From assembly GCF_001618425.1 (NCBI RefSeq), contig NZ_BDCU01000054.1, positions 46,030 through 110,029 of the forward strand: 64,000 nt of DNA, in the 5' to 3' direction. The position numbers and the translations under genes were made by a program. Origin of the DNA: Nocardia fusca NBRC 14340. GTDB taxonomy: Bacteria; Actinomycetota; Actinomycetes; Mycobacteriales; Mycobacteriaceae. The notes under the pieces were generated by a model. That model was not told where the DNA came from. It did not search any database and saw only the letters and a program-made list of their open reading frames with translations. How positions within the stretch are numbered: the first letter of the stretch is position 1; each line of letters opens with the position of its first letter. Of this stretch, positions 25,423 to 34,458 are shown one piece after another.

Positions 25423-25776
25423 TCAGTGGATGTGGTCCTGCCAGTCCGCCGGTACCCGATCTCGCGGACCGGGGACGGTCTGCGAGCTCGGATGATCCCG
25501 CGGCGGCGCGAGTTCCGGGCCGGCCCCGTACATTTCCCCGGACCGGTAGTCCCAGAACCAGTCCTCGCCCGGTTCGTAACTCTGCACGAACGGGTGCCCG
25601 GTCGCGGTGAAGTGCGCGGTGGCGTGCCGGGCGGGAGAGGAATCACAGCAGCCGATATGACCGCACTGGGCACACCGCCGCAGATGCACCCACCAACCCT
25701 GCGCCTTTTCGCATTCGACACAGCCCGGGCCGCTGGGCGGCACGGCCGGGTCGATGCCCTCGATGGCCTGAGACAT
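25423..25776 (-). CDS. UBP-type zinc finger protein
   Basis: A 117-residue protein with a ZnF-UBP domain: GCVECEKAQGWWVHLRRCAQ, CGHIGCCDSSPARHATAHF and GHPFVQSYEPGEDWFWDY supply the Cys/His ligands. In bacteria these stand-alone domains are common in actinobacteria and have no settled function. GGAGG lies 6 bases before the ATG at 25776; ATG 25779 is the alternative. It is transcribed alone between the intact and the broken ADP-ribosylglycohydrolase genes. Confidence 0.82.
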   Translation of the reverse strand: MSQAIEGIDPAVPPSGPGCVECEKAQGWWVHLRRCAQCGHIGCCDSSPARHATAHFTATGHPFVQSYEPGEDWFWDYRSGEMYGAGPELAPPRDHPSSQTVPGPRDRVPADWQDHIH

Positions 25777-25927
25777 CATGTACCTCCGCAAATGCCGATG
25801 GGGGACGGTTGTCGCGCCGCACGCCCACCGGGAGCAGCGCGGGGCCGGTAGCGGGAACTCGGACGCCGCCCGGCCACGACCGGAACCCTACCCGTCCGCA
25901 GGGCCGATCGCCGCGCACGCGGACCGA

Positions 25928-26648
25928 TCATCCGAGGTCGGTGGACCTCCCCATCCCGTCCTCAGCCGAGCAGCCGAGCAGCCGGGCGTCGAGTCCGGCG
26001 AGGTAGTCGCGGCCGTAGCGACCGTTCTCCAGGGTTTCCAGTAGCGGCCGCGGCAACGCTCATCCGGCCCTTCGACCCGACCTCACCGCGCCAGGGACGC
26101 GCCCACCCACCCGGAACATATCCGTCCAGCCAGGCGCCTATGGCGGAGGGCGGCCCGAGGTCGTGGTGGCAGTAGTAGACCGCCTGCGCGGACGCGATAC
26201 CGGCAGGGGTGTCGTGGGTGACGGCGGCCTGGATCGCGGCATGGTGGAGCACATCGTCCACGGTGGGCAACAGCCCGATCGGCGCGGCGCGCATGGCCGC
26301 ACCGCTCTTGTCGCTGTCCGGCCGGATCCGGCGCAGGAACTCCTCGCCGTCGGAGACCGAGAGGAGGAAATCGTAGAAACGGCCCGCATAACCTTCCCGC
26401 CGATCACGGTGGAAGACCGTGACGAAGCGGTCCGCCAGGTTCGCGGGCGTCCACGGCTCGCCGGCCACGAGGAGTTCGGCGACGGCGAGACTCATCTGCG
26501 TGTCATCGGTGTAGGCGCCGGGTCGGATACCGGCGTGCCTCGGATGCTGCACGTACCCGCGCAGAGTGTTGTGTTCGGCCACGAATTGCGGCTCCGCGTA
26601 TTCGAACCCTGCCCCGTAGGCGTCACCGACCGCGGTTTCGACCAGCAC
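25928..26648 (-). pseudogene. Broken ADP-ribosylglycohydrolase gene
   Basis: Starting at GTG 26648 (GGGGAGG 6 bases upstream) the frame encodes the start of an ARH protein: VETAVGDAYGAGFEYAE, YTDDTQMSLAVAEL, SDKSGAAMRAAPIGLLP and THDTPAGIASAQAVYY. After GRMSVAA (about 26045) the sequence jumps, in another frame, to the normal C-terminus LLETLENGRYGRDYLAGLDA. About 40 codons, including the C-terminal GDxDT metal ligands, are missing and the frame is shifted. In the original frame translation runs to 25962; in the shifted frame to 25928. The enzyme cannot bind its second metal pair, so I call it a pseudogene. Confidence 0.8.
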
Positions 26649-26802
26649 CGGTCCCCTCCCCGCCCGGCCGTCCCGCCGGTCACACCGATAGGGACCGAAC
26701 GTACCCCGCCACCGGCACGGCCGTGCTCCGTTTCGCCGGCCCGCACCCGGGTACGCGCCCGACGCCGGCAGTCGCCGGCCACGGCAACGGGAGGAGAGCG
26801 GC

Positions 26803-28176
26803 ATGGCGGATGTGCACGGACACCGGCTCACCGGAATCCGGGCGGCCACCACCCTGGTGGATCTGGGTTTCCCGGCGATCACCGCGGGGGTGATCGCGCG
26901 CCGCAGGCCGATGCTCGGACTGCTGGAACGTCTCCGTGCCGACGAACGCGCGATCGAGCGGATCCGCGCTCTGCGCGCGGAGTTCGGCCGCGGACCGGTC
27001 GAACTGGTGGTGCCCGGCCGCCGGATCGTCGTGGTCCTCGACCCCGAAGATGTCGGCCGCGTCCTCGACGAAGCGCCCGCGCCGTTCGACCCGGCGAATC
27101 GGGAGAAACGGGCCGCACTGGGACAGTTCCAGCCACACGGCGTGCTGGTCTCCCGGGGACAGGTCCGCGAACGGCGGCGCGCGGTGAACGAGGCGGCACT
27201 CGACACCGGCGCATCGCTGCACCGGCTCGCGACGCCGTTCGCGGCGAAGGTCGCCGACGAGGCACAGGATCTGCTCGCCCGCGCCCAGGGGCGCGGGGTG
27301 CTGGACGCCGGGACGTTCACGGCCGCGTGGTGGCGGCTGGTGCGGCGGATCACGCTCGGCGAGCGGGCCCGGCACGACGACGCGATCACCGACGAGTTGT
27401 GGCGGCTGCGGTCGGCCGCGAACTGGTCGTTTCTGGCACCCCCGCACCGCAAGCGCCGCGACCGGTTCCTCACCCGGTTGTACGACTACGTGGAGTCTGC
27501 GGAACCGGGCAGCCTGGCGGGCGCGCTGGCCGCGGTACCCGCTGCCGGAGCGATCGACCCGGTGGGCCAGATGCCGCAGTGGTTGTTCGCCTTCGACGCT
27601 GCCGGGATAGCGCTCTCCCGGACGCTGGCCCTGCTGGCCGACCATCCGGACCAGCGGGCGCGGGCCCGTGCGGAAGCCGAGGATCCCGGCACGGCCGGGT
27701 TGCGGCCCTATCTCCGCGCCTGCGTGCTCGAATCGATCCGGTTGTGGCCCACCACTCCGGTCATCCTGCGCGATACCACCGAGTGGACCCGGTGGCGGTC
27801 CGGCTCGGCGGAGTTCGCGCTGGAGCCCGGGGCGGCACTGGTGATTGTGGCTCCGGCCTTCCATCGCGATCGTGACACGCTACCCTTCGCCGACCGGTTC
27901 GTCCCCGAGATCTGGCTGGACGGGCGCGCGCAGCAGTATCCGCAGCTGGTGCCGTTCAGCGCCGGCCCCGCCGAATGCCCGGGACGGAATCTGGTCCTGT
28001 TCGTCACCAGCGCACTGCTCGCGCATATGGTGTCCGGGCCGGAGTTGCGCCTGCGCTCGCATCTCCCGCTCGGCCCTGCCGCACCACTGCCCGCCACCCT
28101 GAACAACTACGGCTTGGAGTTCACGGTCGTGCCCGGCGCCGAAGCCCCGAGAATCGCGGACGCCGCCCCGCGATGA
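26803..28176 (+). CDS. Cytochrome P450
   Basis: A 457-residue P450. The K-helix ExxR is E310-R313 (LESIR) and the haem-ligand loop is FSAGPAECPGRN with C392. The I-helix reads FAFDAAGIALSRT: the acidic residue is kept but the usual oxygen-activating Thr is Ala, a pattern that may reflect an unusual substrate or chemistry. GGGAGGAGAG lies upstream of ATG 26803. No ferredoxin or reductase gene is adjacent, so electron supply comes from elsewhere. The substrate is unknown. Confidence 0.88.
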   Translation: MADVHGHRLTGIRAATTLVDLGFPAITAGVIARRRPMLGLLERLRADERAIERIRALRAEFGRGPVELVVPGRRIVVVLDPEDVGRVLDEAPAPFDPANREKRAALGQFQPHGVLVSRGQVRERRRAVNEAALDTGASLHRLATPFAAKVADEAQDLLARAQGRGVLDAGTFTAAWWRLVRRITLGERARHDDAITDELWRLRSAANWSFLAPPHRKRRDRFLTRLYDYVESAEPGSLAGALAAVPAAGAIDPVGQMPQWLFAFDAAGIALSRTLALLADHPDQRARARAEAEDPGTAGLRPYLRACVLESIRLWPTTPVILRDTTEWTRWRSGSAEFALEPGAALVIVAPAFHRDRDTLPFADRFVPEIWLDGRAQQYPQLVPFSAGPAECPGRNLVLFVTSALLAHMVSGPELRLRSHLPLGPAAPLPATLNNYGLEFTVVPGAEAPRIADAAPR

Positions 28177-28223
28177 GCACGGCCACCGCGGCCCGCCGCC
28201 TCGTCCCGGGGGGCCGCCCCCGG

Positions 28224-28631
28224 TCAGCCGAGCGTCGCGAGCAGGTTCCGGCAGGCCTGTTCGCAGCGCCGGCAGGCCTCGGCACACACCTCACAGTGCT
28301 CGTGCATGCCGGCGTGCCGCAGGCATTCCTCCCGGCACGCCGCGCAGGCGGCGACGCAGGCCTCGAGCAGTGGCCGAGTCGGTGCGGTGCGACCGCCGGT
28401 GTGCCGGGTGAGCACGCGACCGGTGGTATCGCAGATCTCGGCACAGTCCAGGTCGGTGCGAATACAGGCGACCAGGTCGGCCACCGTGGCTTCGCTGAGG
28501 CAGGAATCCGCGCATGCGGTGCACACCTGCGCGCACGAGAAACATTCCTCGATACACCGGGTCAGGGCGGTGCGGTCGATTCCGTCCAGGTCGTGGGGGT
28601 ACAGGTCCAGCATTTCGGCCGCATGGGTCAT
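28224..28631 (-). CDS. Cysteine-rich four-helix-bundle copper-binding protein (DUF326/Csp-like)
   Basis: A 135-residue protein with 18 cysteines in helical CxxxC/CxxC spacing (CIEECFSCAQVCTACADSC and CVAACAACREEC among them). This pattern marks copper-storage proteins, whose four-helix bundle binds many Cu(I) ions. No export signal is visible, so it would be a cytosolic store. GAGGAG lies upstream of ATG 28631; the longer frame to 28718 lacks homology. Its stop lies 48 bases from that of the plus-strand P450 gene, with which it converges. Confidence 0.85.
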   Translation of the reverse strand: MTHAAEMLDLYPHDLDGIDRTALTRCIEECFSCAQVCTACADSCLSEATVADLVACIRTDLDCAEICDTTGRVLTRHTGGRTAPTRPLLEACVAACAACREECLRHAGMHEHCEVCAEACRRCEQACRNLLATLG

Positions 28632-28733
28632 GGCGCGCTCCTCGGTCCGGTCGGCGAACTTCCCGGGCGTGCTACCCAGCGACCGGGCCCGCACACCTCC
28701 GCCGGCGAGGCGCCGCATATCGCGACGCCGGAC

Positions 28734-29681
28734 TCAGGTGTGCAGAACCTCCGACGGCGAGCGTCCGTAATGCCGGCGGTAGGCGATCGCGAAGCGGCCC
28801 GGGTGGGCGAAACCCCACCGGTGGGCGATGGTCGCGACGGTCCGCCCGTCCCCGGCCCCGGCGGCGCGCAGGTCGTCGTGCGCGCCGGCCAGCCGGAGCC
28901 TGCGCAGGTACCGCAGCGGTGTCGTGCCGAGATGGCGCCGGAACGCCAGTTGCAAGGCGCGCGGTGTCACGAACACCGCGGCCGCCACCTGCGTGATCGT
29001 CACATCCTCGTGCAGATGCGATTCGAGATAGGACACCGCGCGGCGCACCGTCTCCGGGTGGGCGTCGCGGCGGTCGGCGGCCGCGGCGTCGGTCACCGCC
29101 GTGGTCGGCATGGTGGCGAGCACGGTCGCGGCGAGGTAGTCGGCACCGGCCGCGGCGAGCAGTGGACTGTCCGCGGTGGCGGGATCGTTGGCGACCCGTT
29201 GCAGGTGGGTGATCACCGCCGTCAGCTGCCGGTTCGCCGCCTGGCTCACCGGTCGGTGGCCACTGAGCCGGAGGGTGTCCGCTGGGTCGCCGGCGGTCGC
29301 GAGGCGGTCCAGCAGCTCCGGGCCGAACATGGTGATGTCGTAGCGCGCGGAGCGGACCACCCCGGAATACGGCAGATCGTGCGGGGTGAGCAGGCCGGAG
29401 TCGCCGGAGGTGAAGGTGTCGCGTCCCCCACCGTGGTAATCCTCCTCGATCGTCCCGGAATGCACTGTCACCAGGCAGACCTTGTTCAGCGGGTCGGCGT
29501 CGTAGGCCATATCGAAACCCAGGTCCAGCCGGTCGAGACTGACCGGGCCGAGCATGTCGCGGCGGATGCGGGTGCGCACCCCCCGCTGGCCGTCGTTGCC
29601 GATCTGCATCCGGGTGTAGGCGTCGTTGAGGAATGCCTCGGTCGCACCGAGGTCCTCGCTGTCGAACGCCAGACTCTGCAT
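28734..29681 (-). CDS. AraC family transcriptional regulator
   Basis: A 315-residue regulator. The N-terminal 180 residues form a cupin-like sensing region (SGTIEEDYHGGGRDTF, LLTPHDLPYSGVV). The C-terminal AraC domain has two helix-turn-helix units: DVTITQVAAAVFVTPRALQL and TVATIAHRWGFAHPGRFAIA, ending YRRHYGRSPSEVL. The layout matches activators of catabolic genes with a domain like AraC-binding-like family 2. Its target is unknown; no operon partner lies downstream except the copper protein gene on the same strand 102 bases away. Confidence 0.87.
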   Translation of the reverse strand: MQSLAFDSEDLGATEAFLNDAYTRMQIGNDGQRGVRTRIRRDMLGPVSLDRLDLGFDMAYDADPLNKVCLVTVHSGTIEEDYHGGGRDTFTSGDSGLLTPHDLPYSGVVRSARYDITMFGPELLDRLATAGDPADTLRLSGHRPVSQAANRQLTAVITHLQRVANDPATADSPLLAAAGADYLAATVLATMPTTAVTDAAAADRRDAHPETVRRAVSYLESHLHEDVTITQVAAAVFVTPRALQLAFRRHLGTTPLRYLRRLRLAGAHDDLRAAGAGDGRTVATIAHRWGFAHPGRFAIAYRRHYGRSPSEVLHT

Positions 29682-30150
29682 GAGCAGCCTCTCGTCGGGT
29701 CGAACGCACCATCGTTCGTCGCGCAGGTGAAACGGTGGTCGTTCTCTTCTACGACACCATGTGTACTCGCCCGGATCAAACCGGTTGACGAACGCGGTGG
29801 CCCCGACGGCCCGCCGATCCCCGGCAGGCGACGCCCTCGAGAAGCCCGCACACCACGCTCATGACCGCCATGCACCGAGCCGTACGGCTGACGCATTGCC
29901 GGTAGTGCTGTCGCCTCCGGACGGGACGCCCGGAGAGGTCCAGTATCCGCGACCGGAGCCGCCCGCATCAGCGGAGCGACCGGCCGACCGGCTCCACTGT
30001 CCGGAAAACGAAGCCCACCGACCTCGGAGATTCACAAAACGAAGAAGGTGGGCCGATCTTGATTGCGCACGCCCTCCTGCGGTAGCCAGGGATCGTGTCG
30101 CCCTCCGACGGCGCGGATCGAGGCGGAGGCAACCGAAAGGTAGGTTTTCG
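29682..30150. other. Intergenic region between divergent regulators
   Basis: About 470 bases separate the AraC regulator from the sigma factor gene. No open frame with a recognisable product is visible. It must contain both promoters; I looked for GTTT-N16-GGGTAT-type (SigF/SigB) boxes and found no convincing match. Confidence 0.45.
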
Positions 30151-30972
30151 ATGACGACTGTGGCCGCATACGGCTCCCCCACCACCGCGCGGCGGGCCAG
30201 CCGCGGTACCGACAGCTACGACGGGATCGAGCCGCTCCTGGAGCAGCTCGCGGAGATGGACAGCGACAACCCTGGGCGACCGGAGTTGCGCGAAGAGATC
30301 ATGCGGCGTTGCCTGCCGCTCGCCGATCACATCGCGCGCCGGTTCACCGGCCGCGGGGAGACCTACGAGGATCTGCACCAGATCGCCTCCCTGGGCCTGG
30401 TGCTGGCCGTGGACCGTTACGACGCCACCCGGGGCGCCAGTTTCCTGGCCTTCGCGGTACCCACCATCATGGGCGAGGTCCGCCGCCATTTCCGCGACCA
30501 CACCTGGGCGGTCCGCGTCCCGCGGCGGTTGAAGGAAACCCAACTCGCCCTCGGCCCCACCATAGAACGCCTCAGTCAGGAACTCGGCCGCACCCCGACC
30601 GCGCTCGATATCGCCGTGGCGATGAATCTCGACCTCAACGAGGTCACCCAGGCCCTGCTGGCCGGTAATGCCTATCGCACCGATTCGCTCGACGCCTCGG
30701 TCGAGCAGAACGACAACAGCGGAACGGCGGCGAAGAACGCCGACACCCTCGGCGACGAGGATCCGTCCTACGAGATCACCGAGAACGCGCTGACGATCGC
30801 GCCCCTGCTGCGGGAGCTGCCGGCCCGCGACCAGCGGGTGCTGCATATGCGGTTCTTCGAGAACCGCACCCAGGCCCAGATCGCGGCCGAACTGAACGTC
30901 TCCCAGATGCAGATCTCGCGCATCCTGTCGCGGACGCTGGCGCTCCTGCGCGACCGCGCCCTGCGCGACTGA
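30151..30972 (+). CDS. SigB/SigF/SigG-family RNA polymerase sigma factor
   Basis: A 273-residue stress-type sigma-70 factor. Region 2 holds MRRCLPLADHIARRFTGRGE, YEDLHQIASLGLVLAVDRYD and SFLAFAVPTIMGEVRRHFRD. Region 3 holds RVPRRLKETQ and ERLSQELGRTPTALDIA. Region 4 has the helix-turn-helix NRTQAQIAAELNVSQMQISR. About 45 extra residues precede region 2. GAAAGGTAGG lies just upstream of ATG 30151. This group is normally controlled by an anti-sigma factor, but no such gene is adjacent. A strong hairpin follows the stop. Confidence 0.9.
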   Translation: MTTVAAYGSPTTARRASRGTDSYDGIEPLLEQLAEMDSDNPGRPELREEIMRRCLPLADHIARRFTGRGETYEDLHQIASLGLVLAVDRYDATRGASFLAFAVPTIMGEVRRHFRDHTWAVRVPRRLKETQLALGPTIERLSQELGRTPTALDIAVAMNLDLNEVTQALLAGNAYRTDSLDASVEQNDNSGTAAKNADTLGDEDPSYEITENALTIAPLLRELPARDQRVLHMRFFENRTQAQIAAELNVSQMQISRILSRTLALLRDRALRD

Positions 30973-31000
30973 CCGCCCGGCGACCGCGTACCGCACCACA

Positions 31001-31045
31001 CCGGCCGAGCGTCGCGGGGCGATTCGCCTCGCGGCACTCGGCCGG
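31001..31045 (+). terminator. Long hairpin terminator after the sigma factor gene
   Basis: CCGGCCGAG at 31001-31009 pairs with CTCGGCCGG at 31037-31045. Nested inside, CGCGGGGCG pairs with CGCCTCGCG (one G-T) around the loop ATT. The nearly continuous stem of about 20 pairs starts 28 bases after the stop at 30972. Confidence 0.65.
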
Positions 31046-31300
31046 AGCATCGATCAACGGTGTCGGCGAACAGTCCTCACTTCGCGGGCATCGCGTACTC
31101 GGCTTCGGATCGCCGCCCCCGCATCGATATCTTTCGTTGGATGCGCACGTGACCGCATGTCTCAAAACCTTGGTATCGAGACAGCTATTCGCCCCCACGC
31201 GGGCACCGGGTGCGCGGGACTGCCCCGGTCCGCCGATCGCGGTCGGCGGACTGCTCGCGAGCGTTTGCTCGCGTAGAAATCACGATCTCCGGCGGTGTGA

Positions 31301-31870
31301 TCACCGTTGCAGGTTCGCTATGAGCTCCTCCGCCACCGGTGTCAACTGCTCCGGCCCCACCTGATTCAGTGTCGATACGGTGACCGTCAACCGCTCCTCG
31401 CCGACCGGGAACACCACGGCGAGCTGGTGACCGAACAGCGGAACCTCCCCGTATCCGGCGGCAGCGCCGACCCCGGGCACCTCTCGATAGGGGACCACGG
31501 TCTTGTCCTCGGAACCGGTGTACCGGCCGATTCCCTCGGTGAACTCCTCGTCCAGTGCCTCCCCATCGGTTGCCTCCGGCGGCGTGACGCCCAGGCTCGT
31601 GTTGAGCCACCACGGAGACCCCTCGGCATCGTCCTCTGGGAAGTACTTGCATCGGTAGGACATCACCTGTGTTCGCCCGGGCCCGGCCCTGCCCACGTGG
31701 TCACCGACCGGCGCACCCAGCGCTCCCCGGAGCGACTCGCCGGTGACCAGCGCGCACATCTTCTCCTCGGTCATCTCGTCCAGCACCGAAGAACTCGTCG
31801 CCGCATCGGTCAGCGAACAGGACGACGCGGCGAGCGCGGCGGCCACAATGGCCACGGCCTTACGGAACAT
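31301..31870 (-). CDS. Putative lipoprotein, hypothetical
   Basis: A 189-residue exported protein. The signal peptide (FRKAVAIVAAALAASSC) ends in a lipobox-like ASSC, so the mature chain would be lipid-anchored at the outer face of the membrane. The mature domain has LDEMTEEKMCALVTGESLRG and a second Cys in SYRCKYFPE, resembling DUF3558-like actinobacterial lipoproteins, but I am not certain. ATG 31870 is used; GTG 31882 is also in frame. It stands alone, with no clear partner. Confidence 0.7.
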   Translation of the reverse strand: MFRKAVAIVAAALAASSCSLTDAATSSSVLDEMTEEKMCALVTGESLRGALGAPVGDHVGRAGPGRTQVMSYRCKYFPEDDAEGSPWWLNTSLGVTPPEATDGEALDEEFTEGIGRYTGSEDKTVVPYREVPGVGAAAGYGEVPLFGHQLAVVFPVGEERLTVTVSTLNQVGPEQLTPVAEELIANLQR

Positions 31871-32111
31871 CGGATCTACCACCTTGTCTCACACCAGCGC
31901 GCGTATCCGCGGGCAGCGGTACGGCGGCTTCCAGGAGAGACGTCCGACAGATCACGATCACCCGCACCACGGCACCGGATGTCCATCGCCGCGCCCCTCC
32001 CCGACATTGTCTCGGCCCGACGTTATTTCACGGTGAGGGCATCCGAAAGCCCCGATCCCTCCGGCGGCCTCCTGCAGTGCCTCGGCGGCGCGAGTGCCCA
32101 CATCGACCGAG

Positions 32112-32310
32112 CGGGCCGTCTTCGGCACCCATGGCGGCAGCCCGCACCATCCGGCGTGGTATCGCAATCTCATGGCGAACCCGCGGGTCACCGTCGAGGC
32201 GGGCCCGGAAACAGCGCCGGCCGTAGCGCGGCTCGCGGAAGGCGCGGAGCGCGAGCGAATCTGGGCCGAAGAGATAGCGCTCGTCCCGAAGTTCGCCGAG
32301 TTCGAAGCAG
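32112..32310 (+). pseudogene. Remnant of a deazaflavin (F420)-dependent nitroreductase
   Basis: The plus strand encodes the middle of a Ddn-type protein: THGGSPHHPAWYRNLMANPR, then VTVEAGPETAPAVARLAEG and FAEFEAA. The first half of the family (the flavin-binding beta strands before HPAWY) is missing and the C-terminus runs into unrelated residues. No ribosome site or start precedes the homologous part. It is a truncated relic rather than a gene. Confidence 0.65.
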
Positions 32311-32598
32311 CCGCTGGTGGATCTCGGCTTCGCCACCCGACGTCATCAGAACACACCGACAAACGACGTCCGAATTCGGATCCGGCCCACTTTCCGTGAC
32401 GACGTGCCGGGGGTCCGGGGCGCCGTCGTTGTGCGGCTGTGCGGGTCGGCGGCGCCCGGTACCAGGCGGGGCCGGCACCGGCGCGGCGCGGACCGGACGG
32501 GGTCGGTGCGGCGATCTCCGGCTCCGCCGGTCCGGCATCGCCGCCGCAGCACATCCCCCGGGCAGTACCTACCGTCCGCCGATTCGGCGTACCGGCCC

Positions 32599-33087
32599 TC
32601 ACTGTCGCGCACGGTCACCGTCCGTCCCGCCGCGGCTCGCCGAGCCGGCGGTCTCCGGCCGGCTACGACCGTTGAGGGTGACCTCGATTCCGCTCCCGCG
32701 GCGCACCGTGTTGTAGATAGGACAGGTGGCGACGAAGTTGTCCACCAGCGCCCATCCGTCCGTGTCGCCGACCCCGTCGATACCGATCTCGAGTACGGTG
32801 CGGCGATAGTAGGTGGGGTCGTCCTCGTCACGGGTGTGCGACGCCGTCGCCGTCACCCGCACCGCGGGCAAACCCGCTGCCGCGGCATGGTTCTCGATAT
32901 TGGCGAGAGCACAGGACGCCAGCGCGGCGAGCAGCAGTTCGCCGGCGTGGATCGCCTCACCACCCACCAGCCGTGAATCGCTGACCAGGTGGTTGGTCCG
33001 TGCCGAGACGATGAACCGGCCCGGCGTCGCGACCTCGGCCGCCACCACCACCTCACCGCGCGTCCCACCGGTTTCCGAGCCGGTCAC
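32599..33087 (-). CDS. OsmC family protein
   Basis: A 162-residue OsmC/Ohr-superfamily protein, a thiol-dependent peroxidase fold. It has GGEAIHAGELLLAALASCAL with the first conserved Cys and NFVATCPIYNTVRRG with the second; this pair reduces organic hydroperoxides in active members. GTG 33087 overlaps the stop of the upstream monooxygenase (GTGA), so it is the last gene of the transporter-monooxygenase operon. It may detoxify peroxide or hydroperoxy-flavin by-products of the monooxygenase. The longer open frame to 33294 is antisense-like and lacks homology. Confidence 0.85.
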   Translation of the reverse strand: MTGSETGGTRGEVVVAAEVATPGRFIVSARTNHLVSDSRLVGGEAIHAGELLLAALASCALANIENHAAAAGLPAVRVTATASHTRDEDDPTYYRRTVLEIGIDGVGDTDGWALVDNFVATCPIYNTVRRGSGIEVTLNGRSRPETAGSASRGGTDGDRARQ

Positions 33088-34433
33088 GCCGCGCCACCCG
33101 CGCGGGTGGTCCATTCGCCCCGGGCCGGACGGTCGAGCCCGAGGTTCTCGCGCAAGGTGGCGCCCTCGTACTCGGTGCGGAAGAGTCCGCGTTTCTGCAG
33201 TTCCGGCACCACCTGCCGGGTGAAGGTCTCGAATCCGCCCGGCTGATACGGGACCTGGAGGGTGAAACCGTCGGCGGCTCCGTCGGTGAACCACTCCTGG
33301 AGTCCGTCGGCGACCTCGGCGGCCGTTCCGATGAAATCGCCCTCGGTCCGGCCGCCGTACTGTTTGCCCAGCTGGCGCAGTGTGAGACCGTCGCGCTCGG
33401 TGATCTCCCGGACCTCGTGGTAATGCCCCTCCACACCCGGAACCTCCACCTCGGGCAGGCGTTCGTCCAGCGGGAAGGTGGAGAGGTCGACGTCGAGGTG
33501 ATAGGCGAGCGTGGACAGGCCACCCAGCGGCGGGACCAGTTCGAAGATCTCCGCGGCCAGTTCCTTGGCCCGCGCCGCGGTCGGCGCGACGATCGGGGTG
33601 ATCGACGGCAGGATCTTGATCCGGTCGGGGTCGCGGCCGAAGGTCGCCGCCCGCTCTTTGATCTCGGTGTAGAAGGACTGCGCGGACTCCTTGGAGGCGT
33701 GGCTGCAGAAGATCACATCGGACCAGTGCGCGGCGAAATCCTTACCCTTCGACGAGGCGCCGGCCTGGATCAGCACCGGGTAACCCTGCGGCGGCCGCGG
33801 CACATTGAGCGGGCCCTGCACGGTGAAGTACTGCCCCCGGTGATCGATCCGGTGCACCCGGTCCGGATCGGCGAACAGCGGCGCCTGCTCGTCCAGGACC
33901 AGCGCGTCGTCTTCCCAGCTGTCCCATAGTTTCGCCGCCACCTGCAGGAACTCGTCGGCGCGTTCGTAGCGGGTCGAGCGGTCGAACTGCGCGTCGAGGT
34001 TGAAGTTCCGTGCTTCGGATTCCTGGAACGAGGTCACGATATTCCACGCGGAGCGGCCCGCGGTGAGGTGATCGAGGCTGGCGAAGGTTCGTGCGACGCT
34101 GAACGGCTGCGCGTAGCTGGTCGACACTGTCGCCGCGATACCGAGATGCCGGGTCACTGCGGCCATCGATGCCATCACCGGTAGCGGATCCACCCGCAGC
34201 GAGCCCAGCGCGCCGTACCGCAACTGCGAATCGGTACTGCCGCCGAAACGGTCGGGGACCGAGAGGATATCGGGGAAGAACGCCAGGTCGAACCGGCCGT
34301 CCTCCAGCGTCCGCGCGATGTTGTGATAGTAGGAGGCGTCCAGCCAGCCGGGCACCGATCCCGGATAACGCCAGCCACCTGGGCGGCCCGGGCCCGCGGT
34401 GACAAACGCGGCAAGGCGCATTTTCTTGCTCAT
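33084..34433 (-). CDS. LLM-class flavin-dependent monooxygenase (NtaA/SnaA/DszA family)
   Basis: A 449-residue bacterial-luciferase-fold FMN monooxygenase of the NtaA/SnaA/DszA subfamily, which uses reduced flavin from a separate reductase. Diagnostic segments are SYYHNIARTLEDGRFDLAFF, TVSTSYAQPFSVARTFASLD, GRSAWNIVTSFQESEARNF and PVLIQAGASSKGKDFAA. Family members oxidise organosulfur compounds or aminopolycarboxylates. ATG 34433 has GGGAGA 8 bases upstream. It lies 25 bases after the binding-protein gene and overlaps OsmC, so the operon imports and oxidises one compound. A sulfone or sulfonate is the likeliest guess. Confidence 0.87.
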   Translation of the reverse strand: MSKKMRLAAFVTAGPGRPGGWRYPGSVPGWLDASYYHNIARTLEDGRFDLAFFPDILSVPDRFGGSTDSQLRYGALGSLRVDPLPVMASMAAVTRHLGIAATVSTSYAQPFSVARTFASLDHLTAGRSAWNIVTSFQESEARNFNLDAQFDRSTRYERADEFLQVAAKLWDSWEDDALVLDEQAPLFADPDRVHRIDHRGQYFTVQGPLNVPRPPQGYPVLIQAGASSKGKDFAAHWSDVIFCSHASKESAQSFYTEIKERAATFGRDPDRIKILPSITPIVAPTAARAKELAAEIFELVPPLGGLSTLAYHLDVDLSTFPLDERLPEVEVPGVEGHYHEVREITERDGLTLRQLGKQYGGRTEGDFIGTAAEVADGLQEWFTDGAADGFTLQVPYQPGGFETFTRQVVPELQKRGLFRTEYEGATLRENLGLDRPARGEWTTRAGGAA

Positions 34434-34458
34434 CGAATGGTCTCCCGATCTCTCTCGA

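Noticed and set aside
29682..30150. A SigF/SigB-type promoter before the sigma factor gene
   Set aside because: Autoregulation is common in this family, but no GTTT box with a correctly spaced GGGTAT-like box was found.
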